64,000 nucleotides of DNA from Bacillus sp. MYb209 (GCF_002975175.1 NZ_PCNZ01000006.1:124001-188000), one strand, 5' to 3'; shown: positions 52,873-62,284, counted from the stretch's first letter. Notes: generated from the letters alone by a model not told the origin. Made by a program: numbers and translations.

Positions 52873-53325
52873 ATGAAAAAAATGCTTATATTTGGCGGTA
52901 TTATTATCGCCTTGTTTGCAGCAATTTTCGCTGTAACACAAATGGAAGAAAAAAATGCTTCAACGAGCCAAAAAATTGATAATACTACTAGTCAAACAAA
53001 CGGTCCTGACTACTATACAAACAAAATTTCTCTTTCAGATCTTCAGAAAAATTTAGAAGAGAAAAAAGAACAAACAGTATACTTTTATCAAACATCTTGC
53101 GTTCATTGCCAAAAATTATCTCCTATTGTAGTACCAATGGCTAAAGACTTGAATATCGATATGAAAGTTATGGATATTGAAAAGTTAGATGCTCCTTGGG
53201 ATGACTATAAAATTAAAGGTACTCCAACAATCATTCATTTTAAAGATGGCAAAGAAGTGAGCCGTATTAGTGGCGAACAACCGAAAGACAAATTAAAAGA
53301 ATGGCTTGAGCAAACGAAGCAGTAA
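52873..53325 (+). CDS. Membrane-anchored thioredoxin-like protein
   Basis: A 150-residue protein with an N-terminal anchor (MLIFGGIIIALFAAIFAVTQM), a short linker and a thioredoxin fold with active site TSCVHCQKL (CVHC) and the cis-Pro in KGTPTIIHF. Paired with BdbC, it likely oxidises or isomerises secreted proteins. It is smaller than BdbD (DsbA type) and lacks the DsbA helical insert, so its role as the direct BdbC partner is an inference from the operon. Confidence 0.88.
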   Translation: MKKMLIFGGIIIALFAAIFAVTQMEEKNASTSQKIDNTTSQTNGPDYYTNKISLSDLQKNLEEKKEQTVYFYQTSCVHCQKLSPIVVPMAKDLNIDMKVMDIEKLDAPWDDYKIKGTPTIIHFKDGKEVSRISGEQPKDKLKEWLEQTKQ

Positions 53326-53397
53326 TGAGAAAAGGAAACTCCTTCTACACATGAAATGGGCGTAAAATCCCACACTAATGTATAAGGAGGGGGTTTT

Positions 53398-53613
53398 ATG
53401 CCAGAAGTGAAATGCTCTGTTTCCAATTGCTCATTTTGGGGACAAGGTAATTTTTGTCAAGCAAGTGCAATCGTTGTTCAACCTGATGCACAAGAAGCAG
53501 GTCAAATTGAAAACAGTTCGTATACAAGCGCTACTTTAACAAACGAGACGCTTGAAAGTTCTGTAACAACGAGTGTAGAAACGTGTTGTCATACATTTAA
53601 ACCGAAATATTAA
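53398..53613 (+). CDS. DUF1540 domain protein
   Basis: A 71-residue protein. The start PEVKCSVSNCSFWGQGNFCQASAIVV and the end TSVETCCHTFKPKY give the Cys spacing of DUF1540, a small putative metal-binding domain. GGAGGGGG lies 7 nt before the ATG. Often seen in spore formers; function unknown. Confidence 0.85.
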   Translation: MPEVKCSVSNCSFWGQGNFCQASAIVVQPDAQEAGQIENSSYTSATLTNETLESSVTTSVETCCHTFKPKY

Positions 53614-53621
53614 CACTTATT

Positions 53622-53648
53622 CCACCTCATATACGTGAGGTGGTTTTT
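53622..53648 (+). terminator. Terminator of the DUF1540 gene
   Basis: CCACCTCA pairs with TGAGGTGG around TATACG, followed by T. Confidence 0.9.
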
Positions 53649-53663
53649 CTTCTTCTCTTCTTG

Positions 53664-53692
53664 TTTACGTAACCTTTAATTCTCCCTATAAT
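53664..53692 (+). promoter_or_regulatory. Putative sigma-A promoter of scrR
   Basis: TTTACG (53664-53669), 17 bases, TATAAT (53687-53692), 39 nt upstream of the scrR start. Confidence 0.5.
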
Positions 53693-53731
53693 AAAATTAA
53701 AAGTTTTTTATGAATATGAAGGTGGAATACT

Positions 53732-54718
53732 ATGGCTAAAACAATTGCAGATATCGCCAAATTAGCTGGGGTTGCAAAAAGTACTGTCTCTCGTTACTTA
53801 AATGGTGGCTATGTAAGTAATAAAACAAAAAAGAAAATTGAAGGTATTATTCAAGAAACGAATTTCTCTCCAAATACATTTGCGCAAAGTTTAAAAGCGA
53901 AAACAACAAATTTAATTGGCGTTATTATCCCCCGATTAGACTCCTTCGCTACAACAAAAACACTTATTGGTATTGATAATGCTTTACAGGAAAATAACTA
54001 TCAGATGCTTGTTGCAAATGCGAATCAAAAAATTGAAACAGAAATTCAAGCAATGGAAAACTTTATAAAGCAAAAAGTAGCTGGCATAATTTTATTAACA
54101 AAAACTTTAACAAAAGAGCATAAACACATCATCGCTAATTCTACTACCCCTATTTTATTTGTTGGTCAAGAATATGAGAATCAATATTGCCTCGTTCACG
54201 ATGATTTTGACGCTGCTTATGAGCTAGGAGCATACGTATTATCACAAGGACACCGCCATATCGCTTATTTAGGAGTAGAAAAAGATGATATTTCTGTTGG
54301 TGTAAATCGAAAAAATGGTTTTCAAAAAGCCATTGAAAATTTAGAACCTACTTGCATCGTTTCTTACTACGAAACAACTTTCAAAATAGAAGATGCGATG
54401 AAACAAGTACAACATATTTTAGATAACAACCGTCCTACTATTATCGTATGTGCTACAGATAATATCGCTCTTGGAGCCATGAAAGTAATTCATTCTAATC
54501 ACCTTTCCATACCAAATCATATATCTGTAGTAGGATTCGGTGGATATGATATTTCTGAAATGGTACACCCTAGCTTAACGACAATCGCATTTGACTATGA
54601 GTATGCTGGTAAGCTTGCTGCTACTTCCCTTTCGCAGCTTGTTGAAAATAAAACAATCCCTAAAATATTACATTCTCGCTATACATTAAAAATTCAAGAA
54701 AGCGTTGACAAAATTTAA
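53732..54718 (+). CDS. scrR: LacI-family repressor of the sucrose operon (ScrR-like)
   Basis: A 328-residue LacI/GalR regulator. The N-terminal HTH is TIADIAKLAGVAKSTVSRYLNGGYVSNKTK with the hinge region near 45-60, and the periplasmic-binding-protein-like effector domain follows (NLIGVIIPRLDSFATTKTL, VVGFGGYDISEMVHPSLTTI). It heads the sucrose genes, and two GGTT/AACC palindromes lie between it and scrA. The likely inducer is sucrose-6P or fructose. The scrA promoter overlaps its last codons. Confidence 0.88.
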   Translation: MAKTIADIAKLAGVAKSTVSRYLNGGYVSNKTKKKIEGIIQETNFSPNTFAQSLKAKTTNLIGVIIPRLDSFATTKTLIGIDNALQENNYQMLVANANQKIETEIQAMENFIKQKVAGIILLTKTLTKEHKHIIANSTTPILFVGQEYENQYCLVHDDFDAAYELGAYVLSQGHRHIAYLGVEKDDISVGVNRKNGFQKAIENLEPTCIVSYYETTFKIEDAMKQVQHILDNNRPTIIVCATDNIALGAMKVIHSNHLSIPNHISVVGFGGYDISEMVHPSLTTIAFDYEYAGKLAATSLSQLVENKTIPKILHSRYTLKIQESVDKI

Positions 54719-54732
54719 AGGCGCTTTATAAT
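54705..54732 (+). promoter_or_regulatory. Consensus sigma-A promoter of scrAB-scrK inside the end of scrR
   Basis: TTGACA (54705-54710), 16 bases, TATAAT (54727-54732): both hexamers are perfect. The -35 lies within the last codons of scrR. A LacI-type operator begins 8 bp downstream. Confidence 0.85.
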
Positions 54733-54740
54733 AAAATTAA

Positions 54741-54819
54741 AACCGGTTCCACATTTTAAAAACAGGATTTTCACATCACGTCCCTGTTTTTTATTTTAGC
54801 TAAAAACGGAACCGGTTCC
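54741..54819. promoter_or_regulatory. Two LacI-type operators upstream of scrA
   Basis: GGAACCGGTTCC (54808-54819) is a perfect 12-bp palindrome with the central CG typical of LacI/GalR sites. AACCGGTTCC (54741-54750) carries the same core. The two are about 67 bp apart, allowing looping by ScrR. The first lies just after the -10 element. Confidence 0.8.
54759..54797 (+). terminator. Hairpin between the scrA promoter and scrA
   Basis: AAACAGG pairs with CCTGTTT, followed by TTTATTTT. It can terminate scrR transcripts, but transcripts from the scrA promoter must also cross it, so it might act as an attenuator. Confidence 0.65.
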
Positions 54820-54853
54820 ACAAACTCAAAGTATATAGTAAGGGGGAATTTTT

Positions 54854-56230
54854 ATGGATATGAAACAAATTGCAGCTCAAGTCTTACAGAACATCGGAGG
54901 AACAGAAAACATTATTCGCGCTACTCATTGCGCTACTCGCCTTCGTCTTGTACTAAAAGATGAAATAAAAATAAACACGTCAGAAATCGAAAACATTGAT
55001 GGGGTTAAAGGTGCTTTCGCAACGAATGAGCAATACCAAATTATTTTTGGCACTGGCGTAGTAAACAAAGTGTATGATGAGTTTTCAAAACTAATCGGAA
55101 TAACTGAACTTGATTCTACGGCATCAAACGATCTTCCTAAGAAAAAAATGAATCCGATTACTCGCCTAGCAAAAACGTTATCCAATATTTTCGTTCCAAT
55201 TATTCCAGCCATCGTTGCAAGTGGTTTACTTATGGGACTACTCGGAATGTTGAAAGCGTTTAAATTAGTTCCTGGCGATCACCCACTTATCCAATTACTT
55301 GATATGTTCTCAAGTGCAGCTTTCGTTATTTTACCTATTTTAATCGGTGTTAGTGCAGCCAAGGAATTTGGAGGAAATATTTTCTTAGGTGCAGTTATTG
55401 GTGGTATATTAACTCACCCAAACTTAACGAATCCTTGGACTCTTGCAAACGCAAAACCAACTGTTTTACATTTCCTCGGTATGGATATTGATATGATTGG
55501 CTATCAAGGCACTGTTTTACCTATTTTATTATGCGTATACGTTATGAGTACAATTGAAAAAGAACTCCGCAAACGAGTTCCGAACTCTTTAGATTTATTA
55601 GTTACACCGTTCTTAACAATTATTATAACTGGCTTTTTATCACTTATTATTATCGGACCAATTGGATATAAAATCGGTGACGGTATTACGTACCTTTTAA
55701 ATACTATTTATCAATTTGCAGGACCAGTGGCTGGTCTTATATTCGGTGGTCTATATTCAACAATCGTTCTTACTGGCTTACACCATAGCTTCCACGCTAT
55801 TGAAGCTGGCTTACTTGCTAATAAAGATATCGGTGTCAATTTCTTACTCCCTATTTGGTCAATGGCTAACGTCGCCCAAGGCGGAGCTACTTTAGCAGTT
55901 TATTTCAAAACAAAAAACAAAAAAACGAAAGAAATCGCAATTCCAGCAGCAGCGTCAGCATTTTTAGGAATTACAGAACCAGCTATTTTTGGTGTCAATT
56001 TAAAGCTTGGTAAACCATTTATTGCAGCTGCTATTGGTGGCGCAATTGGAGGCGCTTACGTTGTTTGGATGCAAGTCGCAGCCAATGCATACGGTTTAAC
56101 AGGTATTCCAATGCTTACAATTGTTGCACCGCTTGGCATGATGAATGTGATTCACTATGTAATCGGCTTCGCTATTGCAGTTATTACTGCTTTTGTTGCC
56201 ACTCTCATTTTATATAAAGAAAGTAAATAA
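54854..56230 (+). CDS. scrA: Sucrose-specific PTS EIIBC component
   Basis: A 458-residue protein. The N-terminal EIIB domain has the phospho-Cys in IIRATHCATRLRLVLKD, then comes an EIIC domain of about ten membrane segments with IPAIVASGLLMGLLG, GLHHSFHAIEAGL and FLGITEPAIFGVNLK. This is the Glc-superfamily sucrose type. No EIIA domain is fused, so it relies on a glucose-type EIIA elsewhere. It produces sucrose-6-phosphate, the substrate of the next gene. Confidence 0.92.
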   Translation: MDMKQIAAQVLQNIGGTENIIRATHCATRLRLVLKDEIKINTSEIENIDGVKGAFATNEQYQIIFGTGVVNKVYDEFSKLIGITELDSTASNDLPKKKMNPITRLAKTLSNIFVPIIPAIVASGLLMGLLGMLKAFKLVPGDHPLIQLLDMFSSAAFVILPILIGVSAAKEFGGNIFLGAVIGGILTHPNLTNPWTLANAKPTVLHFLGMDIDMIGYQGTVLPILLCVYVMSTIEKELRKRVPNSLDLLVTPFLTIIITGFLSLIIIGPIGYKIGDGITYLLNTIYQFAGPVAGLIFGGLYSTIVLTGLHHSFHAIEAGLLANKDIGVNFLLPIWSMANVAQGGATLAVYFKTKNKKTKEIAIPAAASAFLGITEPAIFGVNLKLGKPFIAAAIGGAIGGAYVVWMQVAANAYGLTGIPMLTIVAPLGMMNVIHYVIGFAIAVITAFVATLILYKESK

Positions 56231-56247
56231 CAACGAGGTAAAAACCT

Positions 56248-57723
56248 ATGTCGAAATATAAAACAATACTGCAATCCAATAAAGAAGAATTACATTCTTT
56301 ATATACAATTGCAAATCAAGATTCATGGAAACCGATTTATCATATTCATCCGCCATATGGATTAATGAATGATCCTAACGGTGTATCATACTACAATGAT
56401 GAATATCATGTTTTTTATCAGTGGTATCCATTTGGCCCGATTCACGGAATGAAACATTGGGGGCATGTAAAATCAAAAGATCTTATTAACTGGGAACGAA
56501 TGCCTGTAGCCATTATCCCTACCGAAAGCTATGAGTCACACGGCGCATATTCTGGTAGCTCTATTATAAAAGATGGGCTTCTTCACTTATTGTATACAGG
56601 GAATATAAAGAAACCTAATGATTCTCGGGATGCTAAACAATGTATGGTAACGATGGATTCTCAATATACGATGACTAAATATAGTAATAATCCTGTTATT
56701 GATATGATTCCTGACGGATATACGAAGCATGTACGTGACCCAAAAGTATGGAAAAATAACGATACGTACTATATGTTACTCGGAGCACAACGTGAAAATA
56801 AAACGGGTACTCTATTATTATATAAGTCACTAGACCTATACAGTTGGAATTTCCAAGGCGAGGTTAAAACAAATTCAAAAGAGTTCGGATTTATGTGGGA
56901 GTGCCCCGACTATTTCCAATTATCAGGGAAAGATATGTTACTCTTTTCGCCACAAGGAATCGAAAAAGACGAAGGGAATTTTCAAAATGTATATAATGTC
57001 ATATATGCAATCGGAAATTTCGATATTGAAAATTTATATTTCCATATTGATTCGTATTACGAAGTTGATAAAGGTTTCGACTTTTATGCCCCTCAAACTT
57101 TAGAAGATCAATCTGGACGCCGCCTTTTATTTGCTTGGGCGGGCTCAAGCGAAATAACATACCCTTCTGATGATTATATGTGGGCTCATTGTTTAACACT
57201 TCCACGAGAACTAACGTTAGAAAATAATATATTAAAACAAAAACCAGTTTCAGAACTAACAAAACTAAGAACAACAAAAAAAGAGATTTCAGGTGACATA
57301 TCAACTGGATTAAACGTACTGGCGACCCTTGGCCATGAATGCTCATATGAATTAATTGTAACTCTTAAAACAGATGATGCAAATAACTTTGGCCTTTCTC
57401 TCTTCCATAATGAAGAAGATTCTTTCCCGATTACATTTAACCGTGAAAAAGGAACTGTTTCCATAGACCGAAGCAACTTCCATCACCAATTTGGCGGAGA
57501 ATATGGATATGAACGCTGTAAAAAAATTGATATTCAAGATACGATAGACCTAAGAATATTTGTAGATAATAGCATCGTAGAAATCTTCTTATATGATGGT
57601 TCCACTGTCTTTACGTCTAGAGTATTTCCGCGAAAAGACATGAAACATCATATCGCAATCTTTTCAGATGCAAAACTAAACTTTACAATTACACAATATA
57701 AACTTAAAAGAGGGATTATATGA
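56248..57723 (+). CDS. scrB: Sucrose-6-phosphate hydrolase (GH32)
   Basis: A 491-residue GH32 enzyme. The nucleophile Asp is in YGLMNDPNGVSYY, the transition-state Asp is in VRDPKVW, and the acid/base Glu is in MWECPDYF. A C-terminal beta-sandwich follows (about 350-490). It splits sucrose-6P into glucose-6P and fructose in the cytoplasm. It begins 17 nt after scrA and overlaps the kinase gene by four bases. Confidence 0.95.
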   Translation: MSKYKTILQSNKEELHSLYTIANQDSWKPIYHIHPPYGLMNDPNGVSYYNDEYHVFYQWYPFGPIHGMKHWGHVKSKDLINWERMPVAIIPTESYESHGAYSGSSIIKDGLLHLLYTGNIKKPNDSRDAKQCMVTMDSQYTMTKYSNNPVIDMIPDGYTKHVRDPKVWKNNDTYYMLLGAQRENKTGTLLLYKSLDLYSWNFQGEVKTNSKEFGFMWECPDYFQLSGKDMLLFSPQGIEKDEGNFQNVYNVIYAIGNFDIENLYFHIDSYYEVDKGFDFYAPQTLEDQSGRRLLFAWAGSSEITYPSDDYMWAHCLTLPRELTLENNILKQKPVSELTKLRTTKKEISGDISTGLNVLATLGHECSYELIVTLKTDDANNFGLSLFHNEEDSFPITFNREKGTVSIDRSNFHHQFGGEYGYERCKKIDIQDTIDLRIFVDNSIVEIFLYDGSTVFTSRVFPRKDMKHHIAIFSDAKLNFTITQYKLKRGII

Positions 57724-58661
57724 GAAATGTTTTTTGTATAGGTGAATTATTAATTGATTTCGTTTGCCGAAATTCCAATGTTTCTTTAGTAGACGGTACA
57801 GATTTCGAAAAGAAAGCTGGTGGAGCTCCCGCTAACGTTGCCGCTGCTATTACAAAATTAGGTGGACATGCTACATTTATGGGACAAGTAGGAAATGATC
57901 CATTTGGTGATTTTCTAGAACAAACTTTACAACGTGCTCATGTTGACACTTCAATGCTCATAAAAGATAAACAAACAACGCTTGCTTTCGTATCTATCGA
58001 TAAAGATGGTGAACGCGATTTTATTTTTATGCGTGGGGCTGATGGTCAATACACCTTTAATAAAATTAATTTAGCAAAAATAAAAAGTAATGATCTAATA
58101 CATTTCGGTTCGGCAACGGCCTTATTAGCAAGTCCATTAAAAGAAACGTACTTTCAACTATTACAATATGCAAAAGACAATAATCATTTTATTTCTTTTG
58201 ATCCAAATTATCGAGATGCACTTGTTACTGATGTAGAACAATTTTCTCAAGATTGCCTATCCTTTATAAAACACGCACATTTCGTAAAAGTAAGCCAAGA
58301 AGAAGCAACGATGCTTTCTAAAGAGACTGATTTACAAAAATCAGCACTAAGATTATTAAATTACGGGGCTAAAGTTGTAGCTATCACACTTGGAAAAGAC
58401 GGTACCCTTCTCGCAACAAAAGAAGCTCAAATCATTGTACCTTCTATTTCCATTAAACAAGTAGATACAACTGGTGCTGGTGATGCTTTCGTCGGAGCGA
58501 TGTTGTATCAAATTTCTAAAAGTGAACAAACGCTTCCTCAAAAATTCACAGATTTAGCCGAGTTTGTCTCTTTTGCAAATAAAGTAGGTGCCATAACATG
58601 TACAAACTACGGAGCAATCGCTTCACTTCCATCATTGGCAGAGGTAAAAGCATACGATTAG
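57720..58661 (+). CDS. scrK: Fructokinase (PfkB family)
   Basis: A 313-residue sugar kinase. The first PfkB signature is in KKAGGAPANVAAAITKLGGHATFMGQVGNDPFG and the second, with the catalytic Asp, is in DTTGAGDAFVGAMLYQ. It phosphorylates the fructose released by ScrB to fructose-6P, completing the pathway into glycolysis. It overlaps scrB by ATGA. Confidence 0.93.
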   Translation: MRNVFCIGELLIDFVCRNSNVSLVDGTDFEKKAGGAPANVAAAITKLGGHATFMGQVGNDPFGDFLEQTLQRAHVDTSMLIKDKQTTLAFVSIDKDGERDFIFMRGADGQYTFNKINLAKIKSNDLIHFGSATALLASPLKETYFQLLQYAKDNNHFISFDPNYRDALVTDVEQFSQDCLSFIKHAHFVKVSQEEATMLSKETDLQKSALRLLNYGAKVVAITLGKDGTLLATKEAQIIVPSISIKQVDTTGAGDAFVGAMLYQISKSEQTLPQKFTDLAEFVSFANKVGAITCTNYGAIASLPSLAEVKAYD

Positions 58662-58675
58662 TCGTATGCTTTTTA
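58647..58675. terminator. Bidirectional terminator after scrK
   Basis: AAAAGCATACGA pairs with TCGTATGCTTTT around TTAG; the right end touches the stop of the convergent small gene. Confidence 0.9.
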
Positions 58676-58924
58676 CATTCCCCTCCAAAAATCATGCATC
58701 ATAAAAAAGTACAAAATAACAAGAAGGACCGTCCCGCACAAAGTAATGCGCCGGTATATACTCTTCTCCCCTTCCCTCGCTTTAACAAATGCCCAAATAA
58801 ATCCGAAGAACAATATTAAATCAACATATGGAACATAAAAAGAAAAGACAAGAAACGCATACAAATACACGATAAATAAACAGGTCGTTACTAAGAAAAT
58901 TTTAAATGCAAATTCACTTTTCAT
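58673..58924 (-). CDS. Small membrane protein, unknown function
   Basis: An 83-residue protein with three hydrophobic helices (about 8-28, 31-48, 60-77). GGGGAGGCGG precedes the ATG. It resembles small DUF-type membrane proteins common in Bacillus, but I recognise no specific family. Confidence 0.65.
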   Translation of the reverse strand: MKSEFAFKIFLVTTCLFIVYLYAFLVFSFYVPYVDLILFFGFIWAFVKAREGEKSIYRRITLCGTVLLVILYFFMMHDFWRGM

Positions 58925-59002
58925 AATGTAACCGCCTCCCCAATCTGTAATGTATTATATTCAGCAAAATCTAATAGTTGCTGTTTCATTTTCCACATCA
59001 CA

Positions 59003-59034
59003 AATAAGCTACCGCCTATGTACGGTAGCTATTA
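59003..59034 (-). terminator. Terminator of the L,D-transpeptidase gene
   Basis: TAGCTACCG pairs with CGGTAGCTTA around TACATAGG, overlapping the stop codon at 59032. Confidence 0.75.
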
Positions 59035-59793
59035 TGGAACATTATATTTTCGTTTATATATATTACTTAAAATCGAATACGGTAATTGCTCATAACGAAT
59101 TTTTTCTCCCATTTCATCTACAATATACAAATTGTTTCCTATATAATATGTTCCATCTTTTCGTTTGGAATACACTGCGTATTTTTCATTTGGTAATACC
59201 GTTTTCACCTTAGTCAACTGCCCATTTGGCTCTTGCCAATATATATTTAAACGATCAACTAACGTAAGAGTTCCAATTTGTTCTTCTTCTACTTTACGAC
59301 CATTCCAGCTCACAACACGATAACCAAGCTTATACGCTTCATATTCAGGGCTCGTATGAAAACGAGAAATAATTACTTTCGTTTGCAATTGGACCCGGTC
59401 ATATAACCACTGTATATCGCGATCATGCATACGAATACAACCATTTGATTCCCGGCTCCCAATCGTTCCTTCACGATTTGTTCCATGAATGGCATATTCC
59501 TTTTCGTTAAGGCCGAGCCACCTTGTCCCGAGAGGATTATTCGGTGCACCACCAGGTATTTTTTTACGATGGTACTCTTTATTTTTATATTTATTTATAA
59601 TACAAAAATCACCTTCAGGCGTCGGGGTACTGGCCCTTCCTGTCGTTACTGGAAATGTTCTAGTATAGTTTCCATCTTCAAAAAAAGAAAGCTGATTCGT
59701 CGTAAGATTAACTAATATTAAATGATCTGTATTAGCAAATACGCTAGCTGGTAGGCAGAAAAATAGGATTACGATAAACCAGACTTTTTTCAT
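59032..59793 (-). CDS. L,D-transpeptidase (YkuD domain)
   Basis: A 253-residue exported protein. Signal peptide (MKKVWFIVILFFCLPASVFA), then a YkuD domain (about 23-160) with TGRASTPTPEGDF and the catalytic HGTNREGTIGSRESNGCIRM, whose Cys attacks the peptidoglycan stem peptide. A C-terminal segment of 95 residues has no recognised domain. It forms 3-3 cross-links or attaches peptides in the wall. GGGAGG precedes the ATG. Confidence 0.92.
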   Translation of the reverse strand: MKKVWFIVILFFCLPASVFANTDHLILVNLTTNQLSFFEDGNYTRTFPVTTGRASTPTPEGDFCIINKYKNKEYHRKKIPGGAPNNPLGTRWLGLNEKEYAIHGTNREGTIGSRESNGCIRMHDRDIQWLYDRVQLQTKVIISRFHTSPEYEAYKLGYRVVSWNGRKVEEEQIGTLTLVDRLNIYWQEPNGQLTKVKTVLPNEKYAVYSKRKDGTYYIGNNLYIVDEMGEKIRYEQLPYSILSNIYKRKYNVP

Positions 59794-59861
59794 CTAAATC
59801 CTCCCTAGCACTAACATCATGAAAAATACAATTAACTTTACTTTGCTCTTATAAATGAAAA

Positions 59862-60728
59862 CTATCCATTCACAATTACTCCACCATTTACATGTATCAT
59901 CTGTCCCGTCACATATGCCGAATCACTAGACGCCAAATATACATATGCAGGCGCTAATTCATACGGCTGACCAGGTCTTTGCATAGGAACATTGCTCCCA
60001 AACTGTGATACTTTTTTCTCATCAAAACTAGATGGAATAAGCGGTGTCCAAATTGGTCCTGGTGCAACACCATTTACACGAATTCCTTTTTGTACTAACG
60101 ACTGAGATAACGATCTTGTAAAAGCGACAATTGCTCCTTTCGTTGCAGAATAATCAATCAACGTTTCATTTCCTTCATACGCAACGATAGATGCTGTATT
60201 TATAATTACATCCCCTTGCTTTAAATGAGAGAGCGCTGCTTTTGCAACATGAAAATAAGAAAAAATATTAATACGGAACGTTTTTTCTAACTGTTCCGCT
60301 GTAATATACTCTAGTCCTTGCTGCGGATATTGCTGTGCGACGTTATTCACAAGAACATTTAAGCTCCCCAGCTGCCGGGCGGTCTCTTCCACAATATCTT
60401 TACAATGTTGTTCAATACTCAAATCCCCCGGCAGTAATACACAATCCACGCCTTCTTTTTCAACAAGTTGTTTCGTCACATTTGCATCTTCATCCTCGTC
60501 TAAATAAGCAATCGCAATATTTGCTCCCTCTTTTGCAAAAGCGATGGACACAGCTCGTCCAATCCCACTATCTCCCCCTGTAATTAATACATTCTTTCCT
60601 TTTAATTTTTCGCTTCCTTTATAATTTGGATCTTCAAACTTTGGAAGAGGAATCATTAACGATTCAATACCAGGCTGTTTATTTTGATGTTGCGCTGGCA
60701 TTGTTAAAAAGTTTTTTTGCTGTGGCAT
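59862..60728 (-). CDS. Short-chain dehydrogenase/reductase (glucose-1-dehydrogenase/YhdF-like)
   Basis: A 288-residue SDR. The cofactor site is VLITGGDSGIGRAV (TGxxxGIG), the structural motif NNVA is present, and the active site is Tyr and Lys in DYSATKGA with Ser upstream (NTASIVAYEG). The N-terminal extension (QKNFLTMPAQHQNKQPGIESLM) is typical of the general-stress YhdF/YhxC group. The ATG at 60728 is preferred; an in-frame TTG at 60740 is possible. Substrate unproven. Confidence 0.87.
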   Translation of the reverse strand: MPQQKNFLTMPAQHQNKQPGIESLMIPLPKFEDPNYKGSEKLKGKNVLITGGDSGIGRAVSIAFAKEGANIAIAYLDEDEDANVTKQLVEKEGVDCVLLPGDLSIEQHCKDIVEETARQLGSLNVLVNNVAQQYPQQGLEYITAEQLEKTFRINIFSYFHVAKAALSHLKQGDVIINTASIVAYEGNETLIDYSATKGAIVAFTRSLSQSLVQKGIRVNGVAPGPIWTPLIPSSFDEKKVSQFGSNVPMQRPGQPYELAPAYVYLASSDSAYVTGQMIHVNGGVIVNG

Positions 60729-60951
60729 AACTTCCTTCAACTCCTTTTCCTTATAATGTGCACAATATCCAAAAGTACTTACACATTAAAAAACGGCAAT
60801 TCACATGCTTCTTTACGGTTAATATTCGAATTTAAGACATAAAATATGAATTGTTCTAAACTTTTTATGCAAAACTCTTGCAAAATGATTTAAAAACGAA
60901 TATTATATATAACTGTTGTGAAAATCATTCGTAAAAAGAAAGGATGTTTAT

Positions 60952-62253
60952 ATGTTTAACCTTTCAAAACATAAAACTTCTATTAAAACTGAAATTATGG
61001 CAGGTATTATTACCTTTTTAACAATGGCATATATCATTGTCGTAAACCCTGTCATCCTTGGGGATGCAGGCGTTCCATTTGAACAAGCATTTACAGCTAC
61101 AATTATCGCCGCTGTTGTCGGAACATTATTTATGGCAATCTTTACAAACTTACCAATCGCAATTGCACCAGGTATGGGGTTAAATGCTTACTTCTCTTAC
61201 TCTGTTGTAAAAGCACATGAAGGCATGACTTTCGCAATTGCATTCTCTGCTGTATTCGTAGCAGGTATGATCTTAATTTTGTTATCATTTACATCTTTCC
61301 GTACAAAATTAATGGAAGTAATTCCTGAGAACTTAAAACATGCACTGACTGCTGGTATTGGTCTTTTTATCGCTTTTATCGGTTTACGCTTAACAGGAAT
61401 TGTTACAAAACATGATTCTAACTTAGTTGGACTTGGTGATCTTCATTCTCCTCCTGTTTTACTAGCATTAGCTGGACTCGGAATTACAATTGTCCTTATG
61501 TCTTTAAATATAAACGGGGCACTATTTATCGGAATGTTATTAACTGGTATTATCGCTTACTTCACAGGGCAATTAACATTTTCAAATGGCGTTACATCAA
61601 TGCCTGGATTACCAGAAGGAATTATCGTTTCAAATCCAATTACTGCTGTTTCTGATGTAATTAATTACGGATTATACGGCGTTGTGTTCTCATTCTTCCT
61701 CGTTACACTATTTGATACAACAGGAACATTACTTGGCGTTGCACAACAAGGCGGATTTATGAAAGACGGAAAGCTTCCAAAAGCAGGACGAGCTCTTCTA
61801 TCTGACTCATTCTCAGCAACAATTGGAGCTATGTTCGGAACAACACCATCAACAGCTTACATTGAATCATCTGCTGGTGTTGCAGCTGGTGGTCGTACTG
61901 GTCTAACAACAATTACAGTAGCTGTACTCTTTGCAGTAGCAGCATTCTTCGGACCTTTAGTGAGCTCTGTTTCTGGCGTTTCAGCTATTACAGCACCATC
62001 ATTAATCATCGTTGGTAGTCTTATGATGGGTTCAGTTCGATATATCGATTGGGATACGTTCGATGAAGCATTCCCAGCATTTTTAGTAATCTTAAGCATG
62101 CCACTTACATCAAGTATCTCAACAGGTATTGCACTTGGATTTATTTCATACCCACTTATGAAAGTGGCAAAAGGACAATTCCGTGCTGTTCACCCACTTG
62201 TGTATTTATTCGGAATCTTGTTCGCTTATCAATTAGTTTTCTTACCACATTAA
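60952..62253 (+). CDS. NCS2 family purine permease (PbuG/PbuO-like)
   Basis: A 433-residue protein with 12-14 membrane segments. TEIMAGIITFLTMAYIIVVNP, APGMGLNAYFSYSVV and SSAGVAAGGRTGLTTI identify the AzgA/PbuG branch of NCS2 transporters for guanine, hypoxanthine or adenine. AAAGGATG precedes the ATG. No purine riboswitch aptamer is visible in the 210-nt leader, unlike some paralogs. Confidence 0.9.
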   Translation: MFNLSKHKTSIKTEIMAGIITFLTMAYIIVVNPVILGDAGVPFEQAFTATIIAAVVGTLFMAIFTNLPIAIAPGMGLNAYFSYSVVKAHEGMTFAIAFSAVFVAGMILILLSFTSFRTKLMEVIPENLKHALTAGIGLFIAFIGLRLTGIVTKHDSNLVGLGDLHSPPVLLALAGLGITIVLMSLNINGALFIGMLLTGIIAYFTGQLTFSNGVTSMPGLPEGIIVSNPITAVSDVINYGLYGVVFSFFLVTLFDTTGTLLGVAQQGGFMKDGKLPKAGRALLSDSFSATIGAMFGTTPSTAYIESSAGVAAGGRTGLTTITVAVLFAVAAFFGPLVSSVSGVSAITAPSLIIVGSLMMGSVRYIDWDTFDEAFPAFLVILSMPLTSSISTGIALGFISYPLMKVAKGQFRAVHPLVYLFGILFAYQLVFLPH

Positions 62254-62278
62254 AATCCCTCATAAAGAGGGATTTTTT
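62252..62278 (+). terminator. Terminator of the purine permease gene
   Basis: AAATCCCTC pairs with GAGGGATTT around ATAAA, followed by T. Confidence 0.9.
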
Positions 62279-62284
62279 CATAAA

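Noticed and set aside
60819-60905. PurR boxes or a purine riboswitch before the NCS2 permease
   Set aside because: Two GAA-type motifs each miss two defined PurR-box positions and are spaced wrongly; no purine aptamer loops are visible.
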